Below, piece after piece: positions 25,429 to 34,652 of a stretch of DNA of 64,000 bases. Under the pieces are notes generated by a model, which saw nothing but the letters and a program-made list of their open reading frames with translations, did not search any database and was not told the origin of the DNA. Both the position numbers and the translations under genes were made by a program. The DNA comes from Galbibacter marinus (GTDB lineage Bacteria > Bacteroidota > Bacteroidia > Flavobacteriales > Flavobacteriaceae). Position 1 is the first letter of the stretch. Each line of letters starts with the position of its first letter. The stretch covers positions 62,001 through 126,000 of the forward strand of contig NZ_AMSG01000007.1 of assembly GCF_000300875.1 (NCBI RefSeq), in the 5' to 3' direction.

Positions 25429-28278
25429 TTAGAAGCTTAAACTATATCCCAAAGAAAAAGAAGTTCCAAGATCTCTGTAAGAGAAGTTTTGACTGGCTGC
25501 TCCATAGGACTCATACCAGCTTTCTTTCTTATCATTTAGAATATTGGACAGTTTAAAACTAATTTTAGAGTTTTGCTCTTTACCGAAAGTTTTGGAGATA
25601 TTAAAATTCAAACTATTGAAGGGTTGAGTGTAAACATCAGGATTTTGCCCAAATCCTACTACCTCTAAAGTTTTACCTTGCACGTTATAGAACACTCCTG
25701 TCTCTAAACCTAATTCTCTATTATTATAGTTAAGTCCAGTATTGACCAGAAATGGTGATTGACCTTGTAAGTTTCTAGTATCCTCAATAACCTCGCCATC
25801 TCTTGCAAAGATCTTCCTTGAATCATATTCTTGATCCTCTCCTTTTGCCATGTCAATTTTTGAATCGATTACAGATACATTTAAGTTTAGAGATAGATCA
25901 CTAAGACCCTCCGAAATAAAACCGAAGTTTTTTCGAGCTTCTACCTCAACACCTATAACCTCAGCTGATGGCGAATTACGCGGTGTGAACTGGTTAGGAG
26001 CTGTTATATCATAAGCCACAATTTCTATAGGATCTTTGAAACGTTTATAGAAACTACTTATCGCAAACATCTGTGCTGCATCGCCGAAGATTTCAAATCG
26101 AAAATCAAAATTGTCAATATATGTAGGCTTTAGATCAAGGTTCCCCAAGAACATTATTCCCGTAAGTAGATCAGGGATCTGAACGACGGAAAGCTCTCTG
26201 AAACTAGGCCTTGCTGTAGTTCTAGAATAGGAAAGTCTAAAGTTCTGATTCTCCTTGAACTCGTAAATAAAGTTTGCTGAGGGAAAGAAATCAAGCTCAT
26301 CGATTGTTTTAACATCATCGTAGTTCTCAGTTCCTGTATTGTTTTGTCCTGTAAAATAGGTGGTGAAATATTCAGCTCTTAACCCTAATATAGCCCTAAA
26401 TTTATCAGTTACTTTAAACTCATTGGATACATAAGCAGCAGCAGTATTTTGATTGGAATCAAAAGTATTGGCAGGCTGGAAATTTCCTCTTAAATAAGAG
26501 CCAGAATTATTATCTGTATTCCATATGTTTTCTGGTCTAAGTATAGCATTTGGATCACCTTCTAAACTAGAAGTGGAGAAGTTATAAAAGGCAATATCAT
26601 AATTATGGATACTGTAATCACGTTGCTTATAACTATATAATCCACCAAACTTAAAGACCGACTTATTATCAAATAATGTGTAATTTTTAGTGAAATCGAT
26701 TTTACCTACAGCGTTAATTTCTTTTAGATCCCTCCATAAACGAATTGGGAAACCAGCATCAGAACTAATACTATAACCATCAGGATTGATAATAAAAGTG
26801 GTAAGACGAACATCTTTATCTTGAACACTACTAAAGGTTGGAGACAAACTCCACTCAGTGGTAAAGGTGGCATCTTCAGAGGTGTGTTTTCCAGACAATA
26901 GCACATTACTCACCGAACGTTGGGTGTATTCAAGATTGTCCTTTTTTACATCTATCGCATTGGAAATTTCTGTTCTTTGATTAAACAAAGCCGCTCTTTT
27001 CTCTCCATTTTGAATATGCAAGAGATTCAATTTATATTTCGACCTTCCAGTTTTATAAGAAAGTCCAGCTAATGCGGAGGCCAGCACATTGTTTAGGCCT
27101 AGATCTCCACGCTGTCTTCTGTCAAAACGTAATTCGTATTGGTCACTTTCAGCAGATTTTTGATATACACCATTTTCAAAACCTTCATAAAATTCAGTGG
27201 AATTTTTAAAATCTAGTGAAGCAATGACTCCAAGGACATTATCATCTCCTACGTTGAATTGATTTCCGTAACTAAACCCTAAGCTAAAATCAGGCATTGA
27301 AGTTTGTCTCTCTGCGGCCATATTAGATTCTATCGAACGAGTATAGTCATCCAAAACACTGTTATTTCTGGAATCTGAAGGACTAGGTATATTTGCATTT
27401 TCTGGAAATGGCAAATCTCTTGTTCCATCATCAAACCCTAAAAAATCTGTAGCTCCCCCTTGGTAACTCAAGTAATTTTCATTAAAATGCATGCTTGGAT
27501 TATATCCCAAGGATGCTGAAAATGAAAGCTGTTTTTGCGTTGGAAAATCCTTAGTTACAATGTTCACAACACCTCCTGTAAAATCTGCAGGTAAATCGGC
27601 AGATGCGGATTTTAATACGATCACATTTTCAAGTATATTAGTAGGAAAAATATCCATCTGCACCGTGTTCTTATCAGGGTCAAGTCCAGGGATATCCATA
27701 CCATTTAAAATTGATTTGGTATATCGGTCACCCAATCCTCTAACATAAACATATTTTCCGTCTTGTACAGAGACACCAGGAACACTTTTTATTGCGGAAG
27801 CGATGTCACTAGCACCTGTTTTTTTAATGGACTCCAAAGACAACCCATCCATAAGTGTAACTGAATTCTTTTGAAGATTCAACACGGAAGCTTCTGTGTT
27901 TTTCCTCACTGTAGTGGTAACAACAACCTCATCTAATACCGCTGAGGAAGCGTGTAAAGTTATATTTACTTCTGTTGTTTTTCCTTCTTCAATTACAACT
28001 TCTGTGACCTGCTGGGAGGAATACCCCACAAAGGAAAACAATAAAGTATAGGTGCCCTCATTTAGGTCTAAAGTATAATCTCCATCAAAATCTGTGGTAG
28101 TTCCAACGGTTGTTCCACTCACTGATACATTTGCAAAAGGAAGCACATCATTAAACTCACCATCCATTATTTTTCCCCTTACGGTCCCTTGTTGTCCAAA
28201 AGCAAACTGAATAAACATGGATGCTATTGCGACTAATAAGAGTTTTTTATTAATCATTCTTTTGTGTTTAATTTTCAT
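25429..28278 (-). CDS. TonB-dependent outer-membrane receptor
   Basis: 949 aa. Signal peptide (about 8-28, to AFGQQ), carboxypeptidase-regulatory-like domain (VRGKIMDGEFNDVLPFANV), plug with VPGVSVQDGKYVYVRGLGDR and DLPADFTGGVVNIVT, and a beta-barrel ending LGYSLSF. The true start may be the second Met (28257). The RGLGDRY plug subtype is common in Bacteroidota receptors paired with a beta-helix lipoprotein. Here that partner gene lies 92 nt upstream on the same strand, and a PhoB/PhoR-type pair diverges beyond it. Uptake under phosphate limitation is plausible but inferred. Confidence 0.9.
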   Translation of the reverse strand: MKIKHKRMINKKLLLVAIASMFIQFAFGQQGTVRGKIMDGEFNDVLPFANVSVSGTTVGTTTDFDGDYTLDLNEGTYTLLFSFVGYSSQQVTEVVIEEGKTTEVNITLHASSAVLDEVVVTTTVRKNTEASVLNLQKNSVTLMDGLSLESIKKTGASDIASAIKSVPGVSVQDGKYVYVRGLGDRYTKSILNGMDIPGLDPDKNTVQMDIFPTNILENVIVLKSASADLPADFTGGVVNIVTKDFPTQKQLSFSASLGYNPSMHFNENYLSYQGGATDFLGFDDGTRDLPFPENANIPSPSDSRNNSVLDDYTRSIESNMAAERQTSMPDFSLGFSYGNQFNVGDDNVLGVIASLDFKNSTEFYEGFENGVYQKSAESDQYELRFDRRQRGDLGLNNVLASALAGLSYKTGRSKYKLNLLHIQNGEKRAALFNQRTEISNAIDVKKDNLEYTQRSVSNVLLSGKHTSEDATFTTEWSLSPTFSSVQDKDVRLTTFIINPDGYSISSDAGFPIRLWRDLKEINAVGKIDFTKNYTLFDNKSVFKFGGLYSYKQRDYSIHNYDIAFYNFSTSSLEGDPNAILRPENIWNTDNNSGSYLRGNFQPANTFDSNQNTAAAYVSNEFKVTDKFRAILGLRAEYFTTYFTGQNNTGTENYDDVKTIDELDFFPSANFIYEFKENQNFRLSYSRTTARPSFRELSVVQIPDLLTGIMFLGNLDLKPTYIDNFDFRFEIFGDAAQMFAISSFYKRFKDPIEIVAYDITAPNQFTPRNSPSAEVIGVEVEARKNFGFISEGLSDLSLNLNVSVIDSKIDMAKGEDQEYDSRKIFARDGEVIEDTRNLQGQSPFLVNTGLNYNNRELGLETGVFYNVQGKTLEVVGFGQNPDVYTQPFNSLNFNISKTFGKEQNSKISFKLSNILNDKKESWYESYGAASQNFSYRDLGTSFSLGYSLSF

Positions 28279-28311
28279 TCTATTCTTTTCAATTCTTTTC
28301 TTTTCAACAAA

Positions 28312-28352
28312 ATGTCCAAAAGCCTATAAACCAGCCTTTGGACATCTTTTTT
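28312..28352. terminator. Intercistronic hairpin between the beta-helix gene and the TonB receptor
   Basis: 9-bp perfect stem ATGTCCAAA/TTTGGACAT (28312-28320 with 28337-28345), 16-nt loop. Strong T-tract on the plus side (TTTTTTATAATTATTTTTT); only TTTTG on the minus side. Both flanking genes are minus, so it may act as a partial terminator or mRNA-processing hairpin that sets the ratio of the two products. Confidence 0.55.
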
Positions 28353-28370
28353 ATAATTATTTTTTAAGTT

Positions 28371-30746
28371 CTAATTTAAATTAAGAACTCCTGCAGCAAA
28401 AGCGTCCGTCCACGCGAACACTGAAATGTCAGCACCCACAGTAGCGTTATTTAAAGAAACATTTGTAGCATTATTGGTGAATTTCACTTGATCCCCAGGG
28501 GAGAAATCTCCTGTAAAAATTTGATCGATGGTTAACCCTTCAGCTAATACTAATTCCCAGTTGGAAAAAACAAGCCGATCATTGGTCAATTCTGTAGCTG
28601 TATCTGGCCCATTTATATGAACGGTAGCGTCAGTTCCAAATCCTACAGCAAAAATATTGTTAAGATTTGCGATAAGTCCGTCTCTTAAATCAGCATATTT
28701 ACTAGAGGTACCTGCACCAATTAAAGTGATGTTTTCCATGGTAAATCCAGCCTCTGTAGTAGCAGATCCTTCTGGTCCATCTAATTCTAAAGCCGTTCCA
28801 GATTCAGTTCCCATAACCACCACTCCGTTACTAAGTGTTCCACTCCAAGCTTGATCAGCGTCAAAACCGTCATCGCCTTGAGACCAAACAAGTGCATTTG
28901 TCACATTAACTGACCCTCCAAACCACTCTATACCATCATCTTGATTAGCAACAACCTCAACGTGGTCAATAGTAGTTCCTGAACCTACTCCGCCTAAGGT
29001 TAGGCCGTTAATTTCATTATCTGCTCCAATGGTTATACCACCATGACGGATAGAGATATACTTTATAGTTCCTGAATTATCCGCTGGATCTGACCCACCG
29101 TATTGTCCATAAGACTCAGTAGCAGGAATTCCTTCGATTTGAGCCGTTTGAACATCACCGTTTACAGAAATAGGCGCCTTACCTAGAACTATCACACCTC
29201 CCCAAAGACCCACATCTGAACTAGATAAGGTTCCTGTAGTTTGCCCGGGTTCAATTCCATCCAATATGGAAGTAAAGATAATTGGAGCATCTGCAGTTCC
29301 TTCTGCCATTAGTTTAGCACCTTGATCTACTACTAGTGCTGAGGCTAAAGATTCTTGTCCTTCTGCTCCTTTAACAATGGTTCCAGGTTCGATAGTTAAG
29401 GTAGCACCTTCACTAACTACTACCTTACCATCTAATATATATATGTTTTCAGCAGTCCAAGTCTCATCCGCAGTCAAACTACCACTTTTAGTGATTGTAG
29501 TCCCTAATGGAGCAGTAGGAATAGCTCCTTTTGTCGCAGCAAAAGTCCAGCTAAACACGTCCATATTCGCTCCTACCCCTCCTTGAGATCCAACGGCTTG
29601 TGCGTTGTTCAGGAATTTAACCTCATCACCTTCATTGTAATCTCCTGTGAAAACTTGATCCATAGTAATTCCTTCTGGTAATACAATTTCCCAATCTGAG
29701 AATGCGATACGATCACTAGCCAATTCTGCAGCGGTGTCTGCACCATTGATACTTACTGTAGCATCCGCTCCAAAACCATAGGCAAAAACATTATTGAGAT
29801 TAACAATAAGTCCGTCTCTTAGATCAGCATATTTACTTGAGGTACCAGCACCTATTAAAGTGATATTTTCCATTGTAAATCCTGCTTCAGTAGCAGCTGA
29901 TCCTTCTGGTCCATCTAATTCCAAAGCTGTTCCAGACTCCCCACCCATAATAACAACTCCATTGCTAAGTGTTCCACTCCATGCTTGATCAGCATCGAAA
30001 CCATCATCTCCTTGTGACCATACTAAGGCATTGGTCACATTCACAGTTCCACCGAACCACTCAATACCATCATCTTGGTTTGCAACAACTTCTATGTGAT
30101 CAATAGAAGTACCAGAACCTACTCCTCCAAGGGTAAGTCCGTTGATTTCGTTATCCGCTCCGATAGTGATACCACCGTGCCGGATAGAGATATATTTCAA
30201 GCTACCTGAATTATCAGCAGAATCAGTTCCTCCATACTGTCCATAATCTTCAGTAGCAGGAATTCCTTCGATTTGAGCTGTTTGAACATCTCCGTTTACA
30301 GAAATAGGTGCCTTACCTAAAACAATAATCCCACCCCATAATCCTACATCTGAATCCGATAAGGTTCCAGTAGTTTGACCTTGCTCTATACCATCTAATA
30401 CGGAGGTAAAGATAATCGGTTTACTAGGCGTACCTTCTGCCATTAATTTAGCTCCTTGATCTACAACTAGCGCAGAGGCCAAAGATTCTTGACCTTCAGC
30501 ACCTTTTATAATGGTCCCTGGTTCAATGGTCAAAGTAGCACCTTCACTAACTACTACCTTACCGTCTAAAACATAAATGTTTTCAGCGGTCCAAGTTTCA
30601 TTTTCAGAAATCTTTCCAGTCTTGGTGATCTCTTCTCCTAGTGGCCCTGGATCTGGATCAGGATTAAAGTTATCATCATCACTCGAACAAGCTGTCATAA
30701 GAATTGCAACCAAAGTAACAACGGGTAATAATTTGATTTTCTTCAT
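28371..30746 (-). CDS. Tandem-duplicated beta-helix lipoprotein
   Basis: 791 aa. The lipobox ends at Cys20 (LMTAC) followed by SSDDD, suggesting a surface lipoprotein. Two units of about 378 residues (about 36-414 and 415-791) are nearly identical in protein: both carry VVVSEGATLTIEPGTI, VDQGAKLMAEGT, SDVGLWGG, ISIRHGGITIGADNEINGL, VVANQDDGIEWFGG and DGFDADQAWSGTLSNGV. The repeats read as right-handed parallel beta-helix coils, with many Asp/Gly turns that could bind calcium or sugar. Related single-unit proteins usually accompany TonB receptors. It is first in an operon with the receptor, behind PhoB-box-like repeats. Confidence 0.82.
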   Translation of the reverse strand: MKKIKLLPVVTLVAILMTACSSDDDNFNPDPDPGPLGEEITKTGKISENETWTAENIYVLDGKVVVSEGATLTIEPGTIIKGAEGQESLASALVVDQGAKLMAEGTPSKPIIFTSVLDGIEQGQTTGTLSDSDVGLWGGIIVLGKAPISVNGDVQTAQIEGIPATEDYGQYGGTDSADNSGSLKYISIRHGGITIGADNEINGLTLGGVGSGTSIDHIEVVANQDDGIEWFGGTVNVTNALVWSQGDDGFDADQAWSGTLSNGVVIMGGESGTALELDGPEGSAATEAGFTMENITLIGAGTSSKYADLRDGLIVNLNNVFAYGFGADATVSINGADTAAELASDRIAFSDWEIVLPEGITMDQVFTGDYNEGDEVKFLNNAQAVGSQGGVGANMDVFSWTFAATKGAIPTAPLGTTITKSGSLTADETWTAENIYILDGKVVVSEGATLTIEPGTIVKGAEGQESLASALVVDQGAKLMAEGTADAPIIFTSILDGIEPGQTTGTLSSSDVGLWGGVIVLGKAPISVNGDVQTAQIEGIPATESYGQYGGSDPADNSGTIKYISIRHGGITIGADNEINGLTLGGVGSGTTIDHVEVVANQDDGIEWFGGSVNVTNALVWSQGDDGFDADQAWSGTLSNGVVVMGTESGTALELDGPEGSATTEAGFTMENITLIGAGTSSKYADLRDGLIANLNNIFAVGFGTDATVHINGPDTATELTNDRLVFSNWELVLAEGLTIDQIFTGDFSPGDQVKFTNNATNVSLNNATVGADISVFAWTDAFAAGVLNLN

Positions 30747-31055
30747 TTTGGTTTTGATTTAAATTTTGTTTCAATGTTTTTCATTTCTGACAATTGAGAA
30801 CATTTTAAAATTGTTCCGTTGCAAATAAACGAGCGATATCGAACTTTGAAGTTACCCTCAGGTTAAAGATCAACCGAGTTTATGTTACCTTTAGGTTATC
30901 ATATTAAATGAATGTTAAGTGCTTTAATTAATTAATATTATCTTTACTTTTGGACAGTAATAATCAGTATTAGATTTTAATAATTGTTTAAAAATCTTTT
31001 AGTTATAGAACACATATAAACTGTATCATACTGTTTAATCAAATAATAAATCACA
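30747..31055. promoter_or_regulatory. Divergent regulatory region between beta-helix operon and phoB-like gene
   Basis: 309 bp without a gene. It holds the phased repeats at 30851-30901. A plus-strand -7 box TACTTTTG (30945-30952) serves the response regulator. A minus-strand near-consensus -7 (TTTATTTG, 30822-30829) has no -33 TTTG; instead the repeats occupy the upstream position, as expected for an activator-dependent promoter. Confidence 0.55.
30851..30901. repeat. 11-nt-phased GTTA direct repeats (candidate PhoB-type operator)
   Basis: GTTA begins at 30851, 30862, 30884 and 30895: two pairs, each with exact 11-nt period (GTTACCC-4nt-GTTAAAG and GTTACCT-4nt-GTTATCA), the pairs offset by 33 nt. 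PhoB/OmpR-family regulators bind 7-nt direct repeats with an 11-nt period. Such a regulator is encoded 155 bp away. Confidence 0.55.
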
Positions 31056-31742
31056 ATGAAAAAAGGAGAAATTAAAATCCTCTTGGTAGATGATGAACCG
31101 GATATTTTGGAAATTGTTGGCTACAATTTATCCTCAGAAGGGTATAATGTAACCACAGCCAAAAATGGTCATGAGGCCATCACCAAGGCTAAAAAGGAAC
31201 GGCCACATCTGATTATTTTAGATGTTATGATGCCTGAGATGGATGGTATTGAAACTTGTGAACAGATTCGCAAAGCTCCAGATCTTAAGGACACCATAAT
31301 TACCTTTTTAACCGCTAGAGGAGAAGATTACTCTCAGGTAGCTGGGTTTGACGCTGGAGCAGACGACTACATCACAAAACCTATTAAACCAAAATTACTC
31401 ATAAGCAAGGTTAAGGCCTTACTAAGAAGACTCAAAGAGGAAGATGGACCTGCAGATAGCATGGTACATGTTGGTAACATCACTATCAACAGAGATGAAT
31501 ACAAAATCGTGCAATCTGGAAAAGAAATAATCCTCCCACGTAAGGAATTTGAATTGCTTTCTTTACTTGCGAGTCGTCCTGGGAAGGTTTTTAAAAGGGA
31601 CGAAATACTAGATAAAGTTTGGGGAAATGAAGTAATTGTCGGTGGTAGAACTATCGATGTTCACATTAGAAAATTAAGAGAGAAAATCGGGGATGATCAC
31701 TTTAAAACTGTCAAAGGAGTAGGCTACAAATTTGTCCTATAA
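31056..31742 (+). CDS. PhoB/OmpR-family response regulator
   Basis: 228 aa. Receiver domain (1-120) with the acidic pair Asp12/Asp13, phosphoacceptor Asp56 (ILDVMMPEMDG), Thr/Ser in FLTARGE and Lys108 (YITKPIKPK). A winged-helix DNA-binding domain (about 130-228) has LPRKEFELLSLLASRPGKVF and RTIDVHIRKLREKIG. The partner kinase is 77 nt downstream. The pair matches flavobacterial PhoB/PhoR in type, but no pst or phoU genes are in the window, so phosphate sensing is inferred. Confidence 0.93.
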   Translation: MKKGEIKILLVDDEPDILEIVGYNLSSEGYNVTTAKNGHEAITKAKKERPHLIILDVMMPEMDGIETCEQIRKAPDLKDTIITFLTARGEDYSQVAGFDAGADDYITKPIKPKLLISKVKALLRRLKEEDGPADSMVHVGNITINRDEYKIVQSGKEIILPRKEFELLSLLASRPGKVFKRDEILDKVWGNEVIVGGRTIDVHIRKLREKIGDDHFKTVKGVGYKFVL

Positions 31743-31819
31743 TTGATCCAGAAAACCAATCACTATAAATTAATGGTTCTCTTCTTGGTTGTATTAAATT
31801 AAAAAGTTAATAAAGGTCT

Positions 31820-32875
31820 TTGAAAAGAAAATTAAAAAAGTCATACCGCTTTGCTCTGCGATCCTCTGGCATTATTACATTGTTAAATTTATGCCTCTTG
31901 TTATTTTTCCATTACATGGACTTGAGCTTGTTTTGGATGATTGCATTCCTAACACTATGCATCTTTGCGTTATCCTTTATAGTACTTCAATATAGAGTAG
32001 AACGATTTATCTATAGAGGAGTTAAAAAGATCTACGATGATGTCTCATTGTTAGAGTCCACTTCTTTTCAGGATCAACCAGTAACCACAAATATGCAAAC
32101 CTTAACCGAGGAAATTGAAAAGTTTGCTAACAATAAAAAGGTTGAAATTGAAACCCTTAAGATCAGGGAAGGGTATCGCAAAGAATTCCTAGGAAATATA
32201 TCCCATGAACTTAAAACCCCGCTATTCACAGTACAAGGTTATATTCTTACGCTTTTAGATGGCGCAATGGATGATAAGCAGATTCGCAAAAAATATTTAG
32301 TTCGAGCCAGTAAAGGTGTTGAACGATTGATTTATATCGTACGAGACCTAGATATGATTACCCGTCTAGAGGCCGGAGATTTACACTTGGAGCTGGAAAA
32401 CTTTGATATAGTAGAACTCATTCAAGGAGTTTTCGATATGATGGAAATGAAGGCCCATAAAAAAGACATCACGCTGACCTTTGATACAGTATACAAAAAG
32501 CCCATTATGGTCCATGCAGATCGCGAACGCATACAACAAGTCGTTTCTAATCTAGTGGTGAATTCCATTAAGTACTCCAAGGCTTCTAGCACAACGGAAG
32601 TTAGCATTGAAGACCTTGTTAAAAATAAAGTTATTGTCCGCATAACAGACAACGGTGAAGGAATTCAGAGTCAAAACCTGACAAGGATTTTTGAACGATT
32701 CTATAGAGTTGATAAAAGTGGAAGTAGAAAAGAAGGCGGCTCTGGGCTTGGGTTAGCCATTGTTAAACACATCATTGAGGCGCATAAAGAAAAGATATAT
32801 GTGGAGAGTGTCTATGGCGTTGGTTCAGAGTTCTCTTTCACTCTTGAAAAGACTAAAGAAAGCACTAAGGTCTAG
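31820..32875 (+). CDS. PhoR-type sensor histidine kinase
   Basis: 351 aa, TTG start at 31820. Two close TM helices (about 16-34 and 37-57) with almost no periplasmic loop, then a short linker and the kinase core. The H-box is GNISHELKTPLFTVQGYI (His129), with VVSNLVVNSIKYSK (N), RITDNGEGI (G1) and GGSGLGLAIVKHI (G2). The missing sensor domain is PhoR-like, suggesting signalling through a membrane partner. Its end overlaps the convergent glycosyltransferase gene by 51 bp. Confidence 0.92.
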   Translation: MKRKLKKSYRFALRSSGIITLLNLCLLLFFHYMDLSLFWMIAFLTLCIFALSFIVLQYRVERFIYRGVKKIYDDVSLLESTSFQDQPVTTNMQTLTEEIEKFANNKKVEIETLKIREGYRKEFLGNISHELKTPLFTVQGYILTLLDGAMDDKQIRKKYLVRASKGVERLIYIVRDLDMITRLEAGDLHLELENFDIVELIQGVFDMMEMKAHKKDITLTFDTVYKKPIMVHADRERIQQVVSNLVVNSIKYSKASSTTEVSIEDLVKNKVIVRITDNGEGIQSQNLTRIFERFYRVDKSGSRKEGGSGLGLAIVKHIIEAHKEKIYVESVYGVGSEFSFTLEKTKESTKV

Positions 32876-33895
32876 CTCAGCATCCACTGCACTTAGGCCT
32901 CTAAAACCAGCAACGCGATCTAGCATTTTAAGTTCGAAATCGTCTTGTTTACAATATGGAACAAGCTTCTCTTGCTCTAAACGCTTGGCTAGATACTCCT
33001 GTTCATACTGCCCAGGGGTTGGAATAAAAAATGCGCGCTTACCGAGTTTCGCTAAATCCAAAATGGTCGTGTATCCAGATCTTGATAACACGAGCTTACT
33101 TTGATTAAATGCCTTTTCCAGCTGCGAAGTATTCATGTAATTGTAAAGCAGAATATTGTTTTTTTTAATTACCTCTTGTTTGGCCTCTATTTTACCTTTT
33201 ATAAAAATAACCTCTCCAGAGTACCTCGAGAGTTGTTGTAGTAGTTTGGCTTCTAACATTGATCTTTGAGGTTCTGGCCCTGAAATTAGCACCATTAAGT
33301 CATAGATTTTCTCGTTTTCTAAAGTATTTAACCGACTTACTGCACCGATGTATTTTACCTTAGGGTTTTGGTTTTTCAAATGACCTAATTTGCCACTTAA
33401 ATTTGGATCGCCTGCTACATCTGGCACCCAACACTGATCAAATTTTTTGATGATTTCTTGATGGATTTTGGAGCTAATCCAAGTCGTGGTTCCCGTGAGT
33501 ACATTCAATTGATGGGTGATAAAAACAGAGGGAACATCACTATATGATACGCCAAGGCGATTATCAGATATAATACCACAGATACCCAAAGTTTCTACTA
33601 ACTGTTTGGTCTGCTTTTTCTCCAAGGCTATCGCCTTTAGAATTTTAGGAGTATCCCAGAGCATTTTTAGTTTAAAATAACGTGCTTTTTCGGCATACTG
33701 TATTCTATACGAAGGGAATTCAACAAAACCAAGCCGTGGAAATTCCTTCTTTAATAACGCTAAGGCATCGCCATCAGAAGCAATAACAGGCTCAAGATTT
33801 TGATCCAAAAGCGCCCTTATAATGGGAATACATCTTGTCGCATGTCCCAAACCCCAATTTAAAGGCGCCACAAGAATTCGTTTTCTATTTTCCAT
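32825..33895 (-). CDS. MurG-like (GT28-type) glycosyltransferase
   Basis: 356 aa. The opening KRILVAPLNWGLGHATRCIP and the late KLVLSRSGYTTILDLAKLGKRAFFIPTPGQYEQEYLA are the N- and C-domain signatures of MurG-type UDP-GlcNAc transferases. Several flavobacterial homologues of this length are annotated as generic glycosyltransferases; acceptor unknown. It diverges from trmB across a 70-bp spacer. Confidence 0.85.
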   Translation of the reverse strand: MENRKRILVAPLNWGLGHATRCIPIIRALLDQNLEPVIASDGDALALLKKEFPRLGFVEFPSYRIQYAEKARYFKLKMLWDTPKILKAIALEKKQTKQLVETLGICGIISDNRLGVSYSDVPSVFITHQLNVLTGTTTWISSKIHQEIIKKFDQCWVPDVAGDPNLSGKLGHLKNQNPKVKYIGAVSRLNTLENEKIYDLMVLISGPEPQRSMLEAKLLQQLSRYSGEVIFIKGKIEAKQEVIKKNNILLYNYMNTSQLEKAFNQSKLVLSRSGYTTILDLAKLGKRAFFIPTPGQYEQEYLAKRLEQEKLVPYCKQDDFELKMLDRVAGFRGLSAVDAELDLSAFFSLFKSEREL

Positions 33896-33965
33896 AACTT
33901 CAAAAGAACAAAATTTTTCGCTGTTAAAGATTTCCTTAATTTTGCCAAATAATTAAATAATTGTA

Positions 33966-34652
33966 GTGGGGAGTAAAAATAAATTAAAGCGTTTTAAAGA
34001 AAATGAAACATTTTCTAACGTTATCCAACCAAGCAGAGAAGAGTTGGTGGGTGAAGAATTTTCTTTAAGAGGGAAGTGGGGCAAGGACTTCTTCAACAAT
34101 AACAATCCTATCATCCTAGAGCTTGGATGTGGAAAAGGTGAATACACGGTAGCTTTGGCAAAAAATAATCCAAATATCAACTATATCGGTATTGATATCA
34201 AAGGTGCACGATTTTGGAGAGGAGCAAAAACTGCAGTTGAAGAAAACTTAAACAATGTCGCCTTTATTAGAACGCAGATAGAACTTATTGAATACATTTT
34301 TGCTTTCGAAGAGGTTCGAGAGATATGGATTACTTTTCCAGACCCTCAAATCAAGTATAAACGCACCAAACACAGACTAACGAATCTCGAGTTCTTAAAC
34401 CGCTATAAGAAAATATTACATCGCGATGGATTTATCCATCTTAAAACCGACAGCGAGTTTATGCACGGGTATACCTTGGGACTATTACATGGTCTTAATT
34501 GGGAGGTTTGCTATGCAAATCACCACATTTATCGTAATGAAGGAAGTCCAAAAGAAGTTACTGCTATTCAAACTTTCTACGAAAAACAGTATCTTGAACA
34601 AAATAAACCAATTACATACCTAAAGTTTAAACCGAGAGAATGTCGCATTTAA
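33966..34652 (+). CDS. trmB: tRNA (guanine-N7-)-methyltransferase TrmB
   Basis: 228 aa, GTG start. SAM-dependent m7G46 methyltransferase. Motifs are ILELGCGKGEYTVALA (SAM loop), YIGIDIKGARFWRGAKTA, and IWITFPDPQIKYKRTKHRLT, which carries the PDP-K-H signature. Overlaps the LysE gene by 13 bp. Confidence 0.95.
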   Translation: MGSKNKLKRFKENETFSNVIQPSREELVGEEFSLRGKWGKDFFNNNNPIILELGCGKGEYTVALAKNNPNINYIGIDIKGARFWRGAKTAVEENLNNVAFIRTQIELIEYIFAFEEVREIWITFPDPQIKYKRTKHRLTNLEFLNRYKKILHRDGFIHLKTDSEFMHGYTLGLLHGLNWEVCYANHHIYRNEGSPKEVTAIQTFYEKQYLEQNKPITYLKFKPRECRI

